Positions 32,562-40,485 of a DNA stretch of 42,607 bases are shown here, piece after piece. The stretch covers positions 1 to 42,607 of the forward strand of contig JBBIUI010000008.1 of the NCBI GenBank assembly GCA_037440385.1, written 5' to 3'. The notes under the pieces are model-generated. The model did not search any database and had not been told where the DNA came from. It saw only the letters and a list, made by a program, of their open reading frames with translations. Each line of letters starts with the position of its first letter. Position 1 is the stretch's first letter. Made by a program: the position numbers and the translations under genes. Origin of the DNA: CG2-30-68-42 sp037440385 (GTDB lineage Bacteria > Pseudomonadota > Gammaproteobacteria > Burkholderiales > Rhodocyclaceae).

Positions 32562-34072
32562 AACTGTTTTCCGCCCGGTCCGATCATCCGCTCGCCGCAG
32601 CGGAGGAAGTCGACCGGATCGTGGCCGATCTGGCCGGCATGGAGCCGAAAGCGGCGCTGCGGGAGATCGCGGACTGGCTCGATTCGCTCGACGCCGCCAC
32701 CGATTTCTCGGCAGAGAAGCGTTTCGGCGTGCTCGCGCGCTTCGACGATGCGGCCGTGCAGCCGCTGCGGGTCGTCGTGCGCGACATCTTCACGACGCCG
32801 CGACAGGTCAAGGGCTATGGCGCACCGCTGTTCCAGCTCGGCCGCCGGCTGTTCAGACGCATCGCGCTCGGCTACACGAGCTGCTTCGACGCGAACGAGC
32901 ACGGCGGGCGGGACGCGGAATTCGTCCGCCGCGCGTTGCCGCAGCTCGCCTCACGCCTGCTGCGCGCGCATGCCCAATGGCTGAAATGGAGCCAGTTCCG
33001 CTACGGCCCCGTCGATCCGGTGCTGTGGGCCGATGCCGGGGCGGCCTACACCGCGGCGGTCGAGGCCGGATGCGACCGGCGCCGCGTGACGGTGTTTTCT
33101 GCCGGCGCGCCGGACACCTGTCCGCACGACGAGTACCTCCGGGCGCTGGTGTTCCAGGTCTCGGCGCCCGACCGGCTGAGGCCGCTCGAGATCGAGCTCG
33201 TCGACAAGCTGATCTCGCGCTTCCTTCCGCTGATCCGGCTTGGCGCCGAAGCGTCCGCCGAGGCACTGTACTGGATCGATCCGGCCCGGCCGATGGCGCC
33301 CATGCGGCTCGCGCGCAAGCCCAAGGTGTCGCCGACCCTGTGCTACCTCGGCCTGAGCGGCGCCGTGCCGGGGGTGGTCGAGCTGATGGGCCAGGCGAGC
33401 AAGGGCGAACTGCCGGCCGGACTGGATCTGGGCGCGCACTATCCGCCCAAGCTCGTGCTGCCGGTGCTCGCGCACCTGTCGCGCTATTGGGGCGCGCGGC
33501 CGCCCACGCGGGTGCATGCGCGCCACCCGGTGCAGTCGGCGACGCGCTCGGTGCTCGGCTTTTCCCACATCTACGGGCAGCTCTCGGGAAAGCCCGCGGC
33601 TGCCGTGAGCTGGCAGATCGAGGACGTGAGCCGCGGCGGCTTCGGGGTGCGCGCGAGCCTGCCCGACGACGAGCTCGTTCATCTGGGCACCCTGCTCGGG
33701 CTGCAGCCCGAGGGCGGCGAGAACTGGGTCGTGGGGATCATCCGGCGCATTGCGCGGGCCGCCGAGGCCGAAGGCAGGCTGGGCATCGAGACGCTGTCCC
33801 ATGCGCCGGTCGCGCTCGAGGTCGAATTGTCCGGCCACAAGACCGACGTGCTGCTGCTCGACGCGCTGGAGGCCGGCGCGTCGGTGCGCCTCGCGCTGCC
33901 GCAGTTCGGCTACGACGAAGCGGTGCGGCTGCGCGTCGTCCATGACGGGCGCATCGCCGAGCTGGAGCCGGTCGGCCTGCTCGAATCCGCCGATGCCTGT
34001 GACGTCGCCCGCTACCGCGTCGTCAGCCTGGCTGCCTGCGCCGGATCGCCGACTTCGGCCGGAACGCCCTGA
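32555..34072 (+). CDS. Putative cyclic-di-GMP effector with PilZ-like C-terminal domain (second paralogue)
   Basis: A 505-residue paralogue of the preceding protein, aligned over nearly its whole length. Shared blocks include LRALVFQVSAPDRLRPLEIEL, the WSQFRY/WDQFRY motif and PTLCYL/PTLRFF. The PilZ signatures sit at almost the same positions: R319-VHA-R323 and D357-V-S359-RG-G362, followed by LGTLLGLQPEGGENWVVGIIR. The start ATG overlaps the end of the first gene (ATGCTGA), with AGGGAG upstream, so the pair is coupled. Its 3' end overlaps the convergent mog gene by 50 bases. The pair probably arose by tandem duplication; both keep the binding residues, so both may respond to the same nucleotide, perhaps as a heterodimer. 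Confidence 0.72.
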   Translation: MLKLFSARSDHPLAAAEEVDRIVADLAGMEPKAALREIADWLDSLDAATDFSAEKRFGVLARFDDAAVQPLRVVVRDIFTTPRQVKGYGAPLFQLGRRLFRRIALGYTSCFDANEHGGRDAEFVRRALPQLASRLLRAHAQWLKWSQFRYGPVDPVLWADAGAAYTAAVEAGCDRRRVTVFSAGAPDTCPHDEYLRALVFQVSAPDRLRPLEIELVDKLISRFLPLIRLGAEASAEALYWIDPARPMAPMRLARKPKVSPTLCYLGLSGAVPGVVELMGQASKGELPAGLDLGAHYPPKLVLPVLAHLSRYWGARPPTRVHARHPVQSATRSVLGFSHIYGQLSGKPAAAVSWQIEDVSRGGFGVRASLPDDELVHLGTLLGLQPEGGENWVVGIIRRIARAAEAEGRLGIETLSHAPVALEVELSGHKTDVLLLDALEAGASVRLALPQFGYDEAVRLRVVHDGRIAELEPVGLLESADACDVARYRVVSLAACAGSPTSAGTP

Positions 34073-34628
34073 CCACCTCTTCGTGCGTCTCGATGTAGGG
34101 ACCGCCGATCAGGTCGATGCAGTAGGGCACGGCGGCGAAGATGCCGGGAACGAGCGGCCGGCCGCCGTCGTCCTTCACCCCTTCCAGCGTTTCGCGGATC
34201 GACTTCGGTTGCCCGGGCAGGTTGAGGATCAGCGTGGTACCGCGGATCGCGCCGATCTGTCTGGACAGGATCGCGGTGGGCACGAAGTTCAGGCTGATCC
34301 GGCGCATTTGCTCGCCGAAGCCGGGCATCAGCTTGTGCGCGACGGCGGCGGTCGCGTCCGGGGTGACGTCGCGCGGCGCCGGGCCGGTACCCCCCGTCGT
34401 CAGCACCAGATGGCATCCGGCCTCGTCGCACAGCTCGATCAGCGTGCGCTCGATCGTGTCGCGATCGTCCGCGATCAGCCGCGTGTGCGCGTGCCACGGC
34501 GAGGCGAGCGCGGCGGCTAACCATTCCCGCAGCGCGGGGACGCCCTGGTCCTCGTAGATGCCCTGCGAGGCGCGGTCGGAAATGGACACCAGTCCGACCG
34601 ACAGTTCGTCAGGATTCGACGCCTTCAT
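34023..34628 (-). CDS. mog: Molybdopterin adenylyltransferase (Mog/MoaB family)
   Basis: Activates molybdopterin with AMP before molybdate insertion in molybdenum-cofactor synthesis. It has 201 residues. The MPT-binding motif TTGGTGPAPRDVTPDAT is at 77-93, and LNLPGQPKSIRETLE (the second conserved loop) lies near 150. The start ATG at 34628 has AGGGAG eight bases upstream and overlaps the end of darP by 20 bases, so the two are co-transcribed. The last 50 bases overlap the PilZ-type gene on the opposite strand. No other moa/moe gene is in the window. Confidence 0.93.
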   Translation of the reverse strand: MKASNPDELSVGLVSISDRASQGIYEDQGVPALREWLAAALASPWHAHTRLIADDRDTIERTLIELCDEAGCHLVLTTGGTGPAPRDVTPDATAAVAHKLMPGFGEQMRRISLNFVPTAILSRQIGAIRGTTLILNLPGQPKSIRETLEGVKDDGGRPLVPGIFAAVPYCIDLIGGPYIETHEEVVRAFRPKSAIRRRQPG

Positions 34629-35157
34629 CGATGATCTCCCTCACTGCGCGGAACAGTTCCCGATAGCTTCGCGGCGGGGCGTTGCGCTGGCGCTCCGCAA
34701 GCGCGCGGCGCACGAGGGCGCGCAGCCGCTGCACGTCCGCGCCGGGATGGTCGGCTGCGAACGCGGCGAGCGCGGCCGGGTCTTCGAGCAGCCGCTCGCG
34801 CTGGCGTTCGGTCTCGTGCTGGAGTGCGATGGCCGCGTTCGACGTTCCCCGCACCCTCGCGAGCGCCTCGCGCACCGGCGCCGGGTCGATCCCGCGCATC
34901 AGCCGCCCGATGTACTGGAGCTGGCGCCTGCGCGCCTCGAACCGGGTGATGGTGCGCGCCTCGTCGAGCGCTGCACGCAGCGCGTCGGGCAGCGGCGCGA
35001 TCCTCGCGAGCTGGGCGGGCTGGAGTTCGGCCAGCCGCTCGCCGAGCTCCTGCAGCGCGTGCATCTCGCGCTTGCGCCGGGTCTTGCTCGGCTTCGGTGC
35101 GGTGGCGACTGCGTTCGGATCCGGGGACGCGCCGGCAGGGTTCGCGGTGGCGATCAC
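34609..35157 (-). CDS. darP: Ribosome biogenesis factor DarP (YjgA, DUF615)
   Basis: DarP/YjgA binds late 50S precursors and helps mature the peptidyl-transferase centre. It has 182 residues from a GTG at 35157, close to E. coli YjgA (183). Family features are PKPSKTRRKREMHALQELG near the N-terminus, RRQLQYIGRLMR in the middle and a C-terminal all-helical region. The longer frame to 35190 is rejected because it starts upstream of the TATAAT. The GTG is exactly six bases after TATAAT with no Shine-Dalgarno, so the mRNA may be leaderless. It is divergent from pmbA, as in many proteobacteria, and is followed by overlapping mog. Confidence 0.92.
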   Translation of the reverse strand: MIATANPAGASPDPNAVATAPKPSKTRRKREMHALQELGERLAELQPAQLARIAPLPDALRAALDEARTITRFEARRRQLQYIGRLMRGIDPAPVREALARVRGTSNAAIALQHETERQRERLLEDPAALAAFAADHPGADVQRLRALVRRALAERQRNAPPRSYRELFRAVREIIDEGVES

Positions 35158-35163
35158 GATACA

Positions 35164-35171
35164 ATTATAAC
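35164..35171. promoter_or_regulatory. Shared AT-rich core serving both darP and pmbA
   Basis: The sequence ATTATAAC gives TATAAT on the minus strand (35169-35164) for darP and TATAAC on the plus strand (35166-35171) for pmbA. The two -10 elements overlap, so the two promoters would be mutually exclusive on one DNA molecule. Confidence 0.5.
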
Positions 35172-35188
35172 TTTCCGGCACCGTGACC

Positions 35189-36535
35189 ATGACGGAGCGA
35201 GACTTCAGCTACGCCGCCGAGCACCTGCGCTCGATCGCCGCGCAGTTGCTCGCGTTCGCGCAGGCGCGCGGCGCGAGCGCGTGCGAGACCGAGGTCTCGG
35301 AGGGCTACGGCCAGTCGGTGACGGTGCGCTCGGGCTGCGTCGAGACGATCGAGTACAACCGCGACAAGGGTATCGGCATCACCGTCTATGTCGGGCAGCG
35401 GCGAGGCTATGCCGCGAGTTCGGATTTCACGCGCGATGCGCTGCGCGCCACCGTCGATGCGGCCCTGTCGATCGCGCGCCACACGGCGGAGGATCCCTGC
35501 GCCGGACTGCCCGAGGCGGGAACGCTCGCGACCGACTACCCGGAACTCGATCTCGATCATCCGTGGGAGATCGACGTCGACCGTGCGATCGGACTGGCGC
35601 GCCGCTGCGAGGCGGCCGCCTTCGCGACGAGTCCGCTGATCACCAATTCGGAGGGCGCGAGCGTGTCGACGCAGCGCTCGCACTTCGTCATCGCAAACAG
35701 CCTCGGTTTCACCGGCGGTTACGCGGCGACCCGCCATTACCTGTCGTGCTCGGTCATCGCCGGCAGCGGCGAGGACATGCAGCGCGACGACTGGTATTCG
35801 GGCCGGCGCGACGCGCGCGAGCTGGCCTCGCCGGAAGCGCTCGGCGAATATGCGGCGCGCCGCGCGCTGTCGCGCCTCGGCGCGCGCAGGATCCCGACCT
35901 GCGAGGTGCCCGTGCTGTTCGAGGCGCCCCTCGCGGCGACGCTGATCGGAAACTTCGTGCATGCGGCTTCCGGCGGCAGCCTGTATCGTAAGGCCTCGTT
36001 CCTGGTCGATCGGCTCGGCACGCAGGTGTTCGCGCCTTGCGTGAGCATTTCCGAACGCCCGCATCTGCCGCGCGGCCTGGCCAGTGCGCCGTTCGATGAC
36101 GAGGGCGTCGCGACGCGCGACCGGGAAATCGTCGAAGCCGGCGTGTTGCGCGGCTACTTCCTGTCGGCCTACACGGCCCGCAAGCTCGCTTTGCCGAATA
36201 CCGCGAACGCCGGAGGCTGCCACAACCTGATCGTTCGCGCCGGCCCCGGCGACGAAGATCTCGACGGCCTCGTGCGGCGCATGGGCCGCGGCCTGCTGGT
36301 CACCGAGCTGCTCGGGCACGGCGTCAATTACGTGACTGGCGACTATTCGCGCGGCGCCGCGGGTTACTGGGTCGAGGCGGGCGAGATCCGCCATCCGGTG
36401 CAGGAGGTCACGATCGCGGGCAACGTCGCGGCGATGCTGCGCGGCATCGTCGCGATCGGCAACGACGTCGTCATCCCCCCTGTCCTGCGGGTCGGCTCGA
36501 TGCTGATCGACCGGATGACCGTGGCCGGCGCGTGA
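35189..36535 (+). CDS. pmbA: Metalloprotease-like protein PmbA (TldE)
   Basis: PmbA is the catalytically inert partner of TldD in the TldD/E heterodimer. This protease degrades unfolded peptides and matures peptides such as microcin B17 and PQQ-related precursors. It has 448 residues from the ATG at 35189 (a GTG at 35183 is possible), close to the E. coli length of 450. Typical blocks are VSEGYGQSVTVRSGCVETIEYN, GIGITVYVGQRRG, GGSLYRKASFLVD, LPNTANAGGCHNLIV and LLGHGVNYVTGDYSRGAAGYW. No HExxxH zinc motif is present, as expected for PmbA. tldD is not in the window. Confidence 0.95.
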   Translation: MTERDFSYAAEHLRSIAAQLLAFAQARGASACETEVSEGYGQSVTVRSGCVETIEYNRDKGIGITVYVGQRRGYAASSDFTRDALRATVDAALSIARHTAEDPCAGLPEAGTLATDYPELDLDHPWEIDVDRAIGLARRCEAAAFATSPLITNSEGASVSTQRSHFVIANSLGFTGGYAATRHYLSCSVIAGSGEDMQRDDWYSGRRDARELASPEALGEYAARRALSRLGARRIPTCEVPVLFEAPLAATLIGNFVHAASGGSLYRKASFLVDRLGTQVFAPCVSISERPHLPRGLASAPFDDEGVATRDREIVEAGVLRGYFLSAYTARKLALPNTANAGGCHNLIVRAGPGDEDLDGLVRRMGRGLLVTELLGHGVNYVTGDYSRGAAGYWVEAGEIRHPVQEVTIAGNVAAMLRGIVAIGNDVVIPPVLRVGSMLIDRMTVAGA

Positions 36536-36596
36536 CGCCGCGGCAGGGCGCTCCGGCAGGCGATTCGGGCTCGGCAATGCACTGTGATATGCTCCG

Positions 36597-36621
36597 CCGA
36601 TTCCGCGAAAGGCGGAATCGG
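36597..36621 (+). promoter_or_regulatory. Strong stem-loop upstream of dctP
   Basis: A perfect ten-base-pair stem, CCGATTCCGC / GCGGAATCGG, closes a GAAAG loop. It lies 66 bases upstream of the dctP start. A TGTGATATG extended -10-like element (36583-36591) precedes it, so the hairpin could form the extreme 5' end of the dctP mRNA. There it would protect it or respond to regulation. It has no following T-run, which argues against intrinsic termination of pmbA. Confidence 0.55.
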
Positions 36622-36687
36622 GCCGGCATGCCTCACGATGGCATCGTCCGGAAGACAAGGAACACAATACTCATACGGAGACACATC

Positions 36688-37767
36688 ATGGAACGTCGTA
36701 ACTTCATCAGGAACGCAGGGCTGGCCGGCATCCTGGCCGCAGGGGTGGCGCCCGTCGTCCACGCCCAGACAGCGATCCGCTGGCGCCTCGCCTCGAGTTT
36801 CCCGAAGGCACTCGACACGATCTTCGGCTCGGCAGAAGTGTTCGCCCACAAGGTCAAGGAGATGTCCGGCGGCAAGTTCGAGATTTCCGTGCATGCCGGC
36901 GGCGAGCTGATGCCCCCGTTCGGCGTCGTCGACGGCGTGCAGCAGGGCACCGTCGAGTGCGCGCACACCGCGCCCTACTACTTCTTCGGCAAGGATCCGA
37001 CCTTCGCCATCGACTGCGCGATCCCCTTCGGCCTCAACTCGCGCCAGATGACCGCCTGGATGTACGAAAGCAACGGCATGAAGCTGTTCCGCGAGTTCTA
37101 CGCCCAGTACAACATCGTCAACTTCCCGATGGGCAACACCGGCGCCCAGATGGGCGGCTGGTACCGCAAGGAGATCAAGGGACTTGCCGACATCAAGGGC
37201 CTCAAGATGCGCATCGGCGGCTTCGGCGGCCGCATCCTGCAGGGCATCGGCGGCGTGCCGCAGAACATCCCCGGCGGCGAGATCTACCAGGCACTCGAAA
37301 AGGGCACCATCGACGCCACCGAATGGGTCGGCCCCTACGACGACCAGAAGCTCGGTTTCCACAAGGTCGCCAAGTTCTACGCCTACCCGGCGTGGTGGGA
37401 AGGCGGCCCGCAGCTTTCCCTCTATGTCAATAGCAAGGCCTACAACGGCCTGTCGAGCGAGAACAAGGCGATCCTCGAATCCGCCGCGGCCTTCGCCCAC
37501 ACCACCATGCAGGCCAGGTATGACGCCAAGAACCCGCAGGCGCTCAAGGAGCTGGTCGCGGGCGGTGCCAAGCTGTTCCGCCTGCCCAAGCCGGTGATGG
37601 ACGCCGCCTTCAAGTTCGCGATGGCTCACTATGCCGAGCTGTCCGCCAAGAACGCGAACTGGAAGAAGATCTACACGGATTACGCCGCCTTCCGCAAGGA
37701 TCAGAACCTCTGGTTCAGGTTCTCCGAGATGGGTTTCGACAGCTACATGCAGGCACAGAAGCTGTAA
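36688..37767 (+). CDS. TRAP transporter substrate-binding protein DctP (2-oxo-acid/monocarboxylate-like)
   Basis: A 359-residue periplasmic solute receptor of TRAP transporters. The signal peptide begins ERRNFIRNAGLAGIL, a twin-arginine-like motif, and ends at VVHA-Q. The mature protein shows the TRAP receptor pattern with GLKMRIGGFGG and EWVGPYDDQKLGFHK. The latter block resembles TakP-type receptors for 2-oxo acids, so pyruvate-like or lactate-like ligands are my best guess. The ATG at 36688 has CGGAG nine bases upstream. Unlike most systems, its membrane subunits are encoded convergently on the opposite strand, beyond a bidirectional terminator. Confidence 0.92.
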   Translation: MERRNFIRNAGLAGILAAGVAPVVHAQTAIRWRLASSFPKALDTIFGSAEVFAHKVKEMSGGKFEISVHAGGELMPPFGVVDGVQQGTVECAHTAPYYFFGKDPTFAIDCAIPFGLNSRQMTAWMYESNGMKLFREFYAQYNIVNFPMGNTGAQMGGWYRKEIKGLADIKGLKMRIGGFGGRILQGIGGVPQNIPGGEIYQALEKGTIDATEWVGPYDDQKLGFHKVAKFYAYPAWWEGGPQLSLYVNSKAYNGLSSENKAILESAAAFAHTTMQARYDAKNPQALKELVAGGAKLFRLPKPVMDAAFKFAMAHYAELSAKNANWKKIYTDYAAFRKDQNLWFRFSEMGFDSYMQAQKL

Positions 37768-37797
37768 GTCCGCCGCACACGGCACAGGCAACAGACA

Positions 37798-37829
37798 ACG
37801 AAAAACCGCGCTCCGGCGCGGTTTTTCGT
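37798..37829. terminator. Bidirectional intrinsic terminator between dctP and dctM
   Basis: A 13-base-pair inverted repeat, ACGAAAAACCGCG / CGCGGTTTTTCGT, with a six-base centre. It has a T-run on one side for each strand. It is the only textbook Rho-independent terminator in the window and ends both convergent transcripts, 31 bases after dctP and 9 bases after dctM. Confidence 0.92.
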
Positions 37830-37837
37830 TGGGCTTC

Positions 37838-39616
37838 TCATTTCTTCTTTTCTTTCGCCATCTCTTCGAGCAGGGCCTTGGCGGGGTCCTCCTCCTGCTC
37901 CTTGTTCGGTGCTTCCGGCGCTGTCGCTGCGCCTTCCTTCCCCGCGTCGCCCGGCGCCGCTTCCTGCGCTGGCGGCCTGGCCGCCTCGTCCCCGCTGCCG
38001 TAGTCGCTCGGCGCCGCCTCGATCTGGAGGGTATCGAGATCGACCTCCTGCTGCTTTACGAGGCCGCCCGTGACGAGGGCCGGAAAGGCGATGACCAGGC
38101 CGATCATGATCACCTGGATGACGACGAACGGCACCGCGCCCCAGTAGATCTGGCCGGTCGTGACCGGCGCGATCTCCTTCTTGGTGACGTGATCGACGTG
38201 CTTCTGGTGCGGCGCGACCGAGCGCAGGTAGAACAGCGCGAAGCCGAAGGGCGGATGCATGAACGAGGTCTGCATGTTCACCGCCAGCACGACGCCGAAC
38301 CAGACCAGGTCGACCCCCATCTTCTCGGCCACCGGGCCGAGAAGCGGAATGATGATGAAGGCCAGCTCGAAGAAGTCGAGGAAGAAGGCGAGCACGAAGA
38401 CCAGCAGGTTGACGACGATCAGGAAGCCGATCTGGCCGCCCGGCAGGCTGGTGAGCAGGTGTTCGACCCAGCGCGGGCCGTCGACGCCCTGGAAGGTGAG
38501 GCTGAAGACCGTCGCGCCGAGCAGGATGAAGAGCACGAAGGACGACAGCTTCATGGTCGCCTCCATCGCCTGCTTCATCAGCTTGATGCTCAGGCGGCGG
38601 CGCGAGCTCGCCATCACCAGCGCGCCCACCGCGCCCATCGCGCCGCCTTCGGTCGGTGTGGCGATGCCGAGGAAGATGGTGCCCAGCACCAGGAAGATCA
38701 GCGCCAAGGGCGGAATCAGCACGAAGGTCACGCGCTCGGCCATGCGCGAGAGCAGGTGGAGTTTCGCGACGCGGTTGAGCACGGCGAGCGCGAAAGCGAT
38801 GCCGATGCCGACGCACATCGAGACGACGATCAGCTCGTCCTTCGGGGTCTCGGCCGGCCGCGTCTGGGCGAACAGCACCGCGCCGCCCACCGCGAGCAGG
38901 AACAGCACCAGCACCGAGCGCATTCCCGGACTGCCGTCCGGCTCGCGGATGGTGCGCGCTTCGAGCGGCAGGGCCGGCGCCGCCGCCGGCTTGACCAGCG
39001 TCACCGCGAGCACCCAGCCGGCATAAAGCAGGGTGAGGACGAAGCCGGGAATGAAGGCGCCGGCATACAGGTCGCCGACGCTGCGGCCGAGCTGGTCGGC
39101 GATCACGATCAGCACCAGCGAGGGCGGAATGATCTGCGCCAGCGTGCCGGAGGCGGCGATCACCCCGGAAGCCAGCCGCCGGTCGTAGCCGTAGCGCAGC
39201 ATGATCGGCAGCGAAATGAGGCCCATCGAGATGACCGAAGCGGCGACCACGCCGGTCGTCGCCGCCAGCATCGCGCCGACGAACACGGTGGCGTAGGCCA
39301 GGCCGCCGCGGATCGGGCCGAACAGCTGGCCGACCGTGTCGAGCAGGTCCTCGGCCATGCCGGAACGTTCGAGGATCAGCCCCATGAAGGTGAAGAACGG
39401 GATCGCCAGCAGCGTGTCGTTCTTGAGGATGCCGATCATGCGCAGCGGCAGCGCGTGCAGCAGCGACTCCGGCAGCAAGCCGAGCTCGACGCCGAAATAG
39501 CCGAAGAACAGGCCGCAGGCAGCCAGCGAGAAGGCGACGGAATAGCCGAGCAACAGGAAAACGATCAGCCCCGCGAACATCACCGGAGCCAGGTTGGCTT
39601 GCAGGAATTCGATCAC
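37838..39616 (-). CDS. dctM: TRAP transporter large permease DctM
   Basis: The 12-14-span membrane subunit that moves the substrate using a sodium or proton gradient. At 592 residues it is much longer than the classic 425-residue DctM. The N-terminal half has FFTFMGLILERSGMAEDLLDTV and ATTGVVAASVISMG; the middle has TPTEGGAMGAVGA; FFLDFFELAFIIIPLLGP lies in the second half. The extra length is a hydrophilic insertion about 210-235 and a C-terminal cytoplasmic tail of about 70 residues rich in Glu, Ala, Pro and Lys. It overlaps dctQ by four bases (ATGA), so the two are coupled. Confidence 0.94.
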   Translation of the reverse strand: MIEFLQANLAPVMFAGLIVFLLLGYSVAFSLAACGLFFGYFGVELGLLPESLLHALPLRMIGILKNDTLLAIPFFTFMGLILERSGMAEDLLDTVGQLFGPIRGGLAYATVFVGAMLAATTGVVAASVISMGLISLPIMLRYGYDRRLASGVIAASGTLAQIIPPSLVLIVIADQLGRSVGDLYAGAFIPGFVLTLLYAGWVLAVTLVKPAAAPALPLEARTIREPDGSPGMRSVLVLFLLAVGGAVLFAQTRPAETPKDELIVVSMCVGIGIAFALAVLNRVAKLHLLSRMAERVTFVLIPPLALIFLVLGTIFLGIATPTEGGAMGAVGALVMASSRRRLSIKLMKQAMEATMKLSSFVLFILLGATVFSLTFQGVDGPRWVEHLLTSLPGGQIGFLIVVNLLVFVLAFFLDFFELAFIIIPLLGPVAEKMGVDLVWFGVVLAVNMQTSFMHPPFGFALFYLRSVAPHQKHVDHVTKKEIAPVTTGQIYWGAVPFVVIQVIMIGLVIAFPALVTGGLVKQQEVDLDTLQIEAAPSDYGSGDEAARPPAQEAAPGDAGKEGAATAPEAPNKEQEEDPAKALLEEMAKEKKK

Positions 39617-40269
39617 GGCCGCTGCCCCCTGCCGCGTGCGTCGTTGGCCAGATCGTCGGCTGCCTCGACCATGCCGACCACCTCGGGCGCCACCTGACGC
39701 CTGCGGATTTCTTCGGCGAGTTCCTCCTCGGCACTCTCTTGCTGCACCGGATGGGTGGGATCGTCACAACGTCCCATCAGGAAGCCGATGCGTTTGATGA
39801 GTTCGGACACGCCCTGCAGGCCGAGCAGCGCGAAGCCGGTGGGGATCAGTGCATAGACCGGCCAGCGCAGCAGGCCGCCGGCATTCTCGGACAGTTCGCC
39901 GCTCGCATAGGCCTGCACCACGATGGGCCAGACCAGGCGGATCACCTGGATGACGAAAGGGAACAGGAAACAGACGATGCCGAAGATCTCGACCTTGATC
40001 TGGGTACGCTTGGAGAAGCGGCCGAGGATCACGTCGATCTTGACGTGCCCCTGGCGCAGCATCGTGTAGCCGGCGCCGAGCAGGAAGATGGCGGCGAACA
40101 GATACCACTGGATCTCGAGGAAGGCGTTCGAGCCGATGTCGAAGACCTTGCGCGCGACCGCATTGGCCGCCGAGATCAGCACCGCGGCGAGCACCAGCCA
40201 CAGCACCAGCGCGCCGATGCGCTCGGTCAGCGCATCGATGCGGCGCGACAGTTTGAGCAGACCTTCCAT
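39613..40269 (-). CDS. dctQ: TRAP transporter small permease DctQ
   Basis: The four-span partner of DctM (218 residues). Membrane segments are near residues 19-40, 52-70, 92-115 and 135-158. The conserved WYLFAAIFLLGAGYTMLRQGHVKIDV (the second span and following loop, about 55-80) is a family hallmark. A hydrophilic C-terminal tail of about 50 residues is longer than average. The start has AGGAGG four bases upstream. A palindrome and a hairpin lie in the 216-base leader region, indicating regulated expression of dctQM. Confidence 0.93.
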   Translation of the reverse strand: MEGLLKLSRRIDALTERIGALVLWLVLAAVLISAANAVARKVFDIGSNAFLEIQWYLFAAIFLLGAGYTMLRQGHVKIDVILGRFSKRTQIKVEIFGIVCFLFPFVIQVIRLVWPIVVQAYASGELSENAGGLLRWPVYALIPTGFALLGLQGVSELIKRIGFLMGRCDDPTHPVQQESAEEELAEEIRRRQVAPEVVGMVEAADDLANDARGRGQRP

Positions 40270-40351
40270 GTTTCCTCCTGGTGACGTGAAACGCTCTACC
40301 TGCCGAGCGCTGCCGCCTGCGTTTCATCCGACGCGCGTGGCCCGAGGTCGG

Positions 40352-40375
40352 CGATGCGGCGTGATCGCCGCATCG
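40352..40375. promoter_or_regulatory. Perfect ten-base inverted repeat upstream of dctQ
   Basis: CGATGCGGCG-TGAT-CGCCGCATCG forms a hairpin with a four-base loop in either direction. It sits 83 bases upstream of dctQ on its 5' side and has no T-run. It could be an mRNA leader structure of dctQM or a protein-binding palindrome. Confidence 0.6.
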
Positions 40376-40433
40376 GCGGGTTTGTCGTCGTGCCGCGCAG
40401 TCTACCCGACGTTCACCGCCGCGCGCGGCCACA

Positions 40434-40449
40434 TTGTGGTAAACCACAA
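40434..40449. promoter_or_regulatory. Candidate GntR/FadR-family operator
   Basis: TTGTGGT-AA-ACCACAA is a perfect 16-base palindrome with core TGGT-n2-ACCA, the form seen in operators of FadR-subfamily GntR regulators such as UxuR/ExuR. It lies in the divergent region between dctQ and the phosphatase gene and could control either. No GntR gene is in the window. Function is inferred from the motif only. Confidence 0.5.
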
Positions 40450-40485
40450 GCCGAACCGCATTGCCCATTCCGTCGCCGCCTCGTC

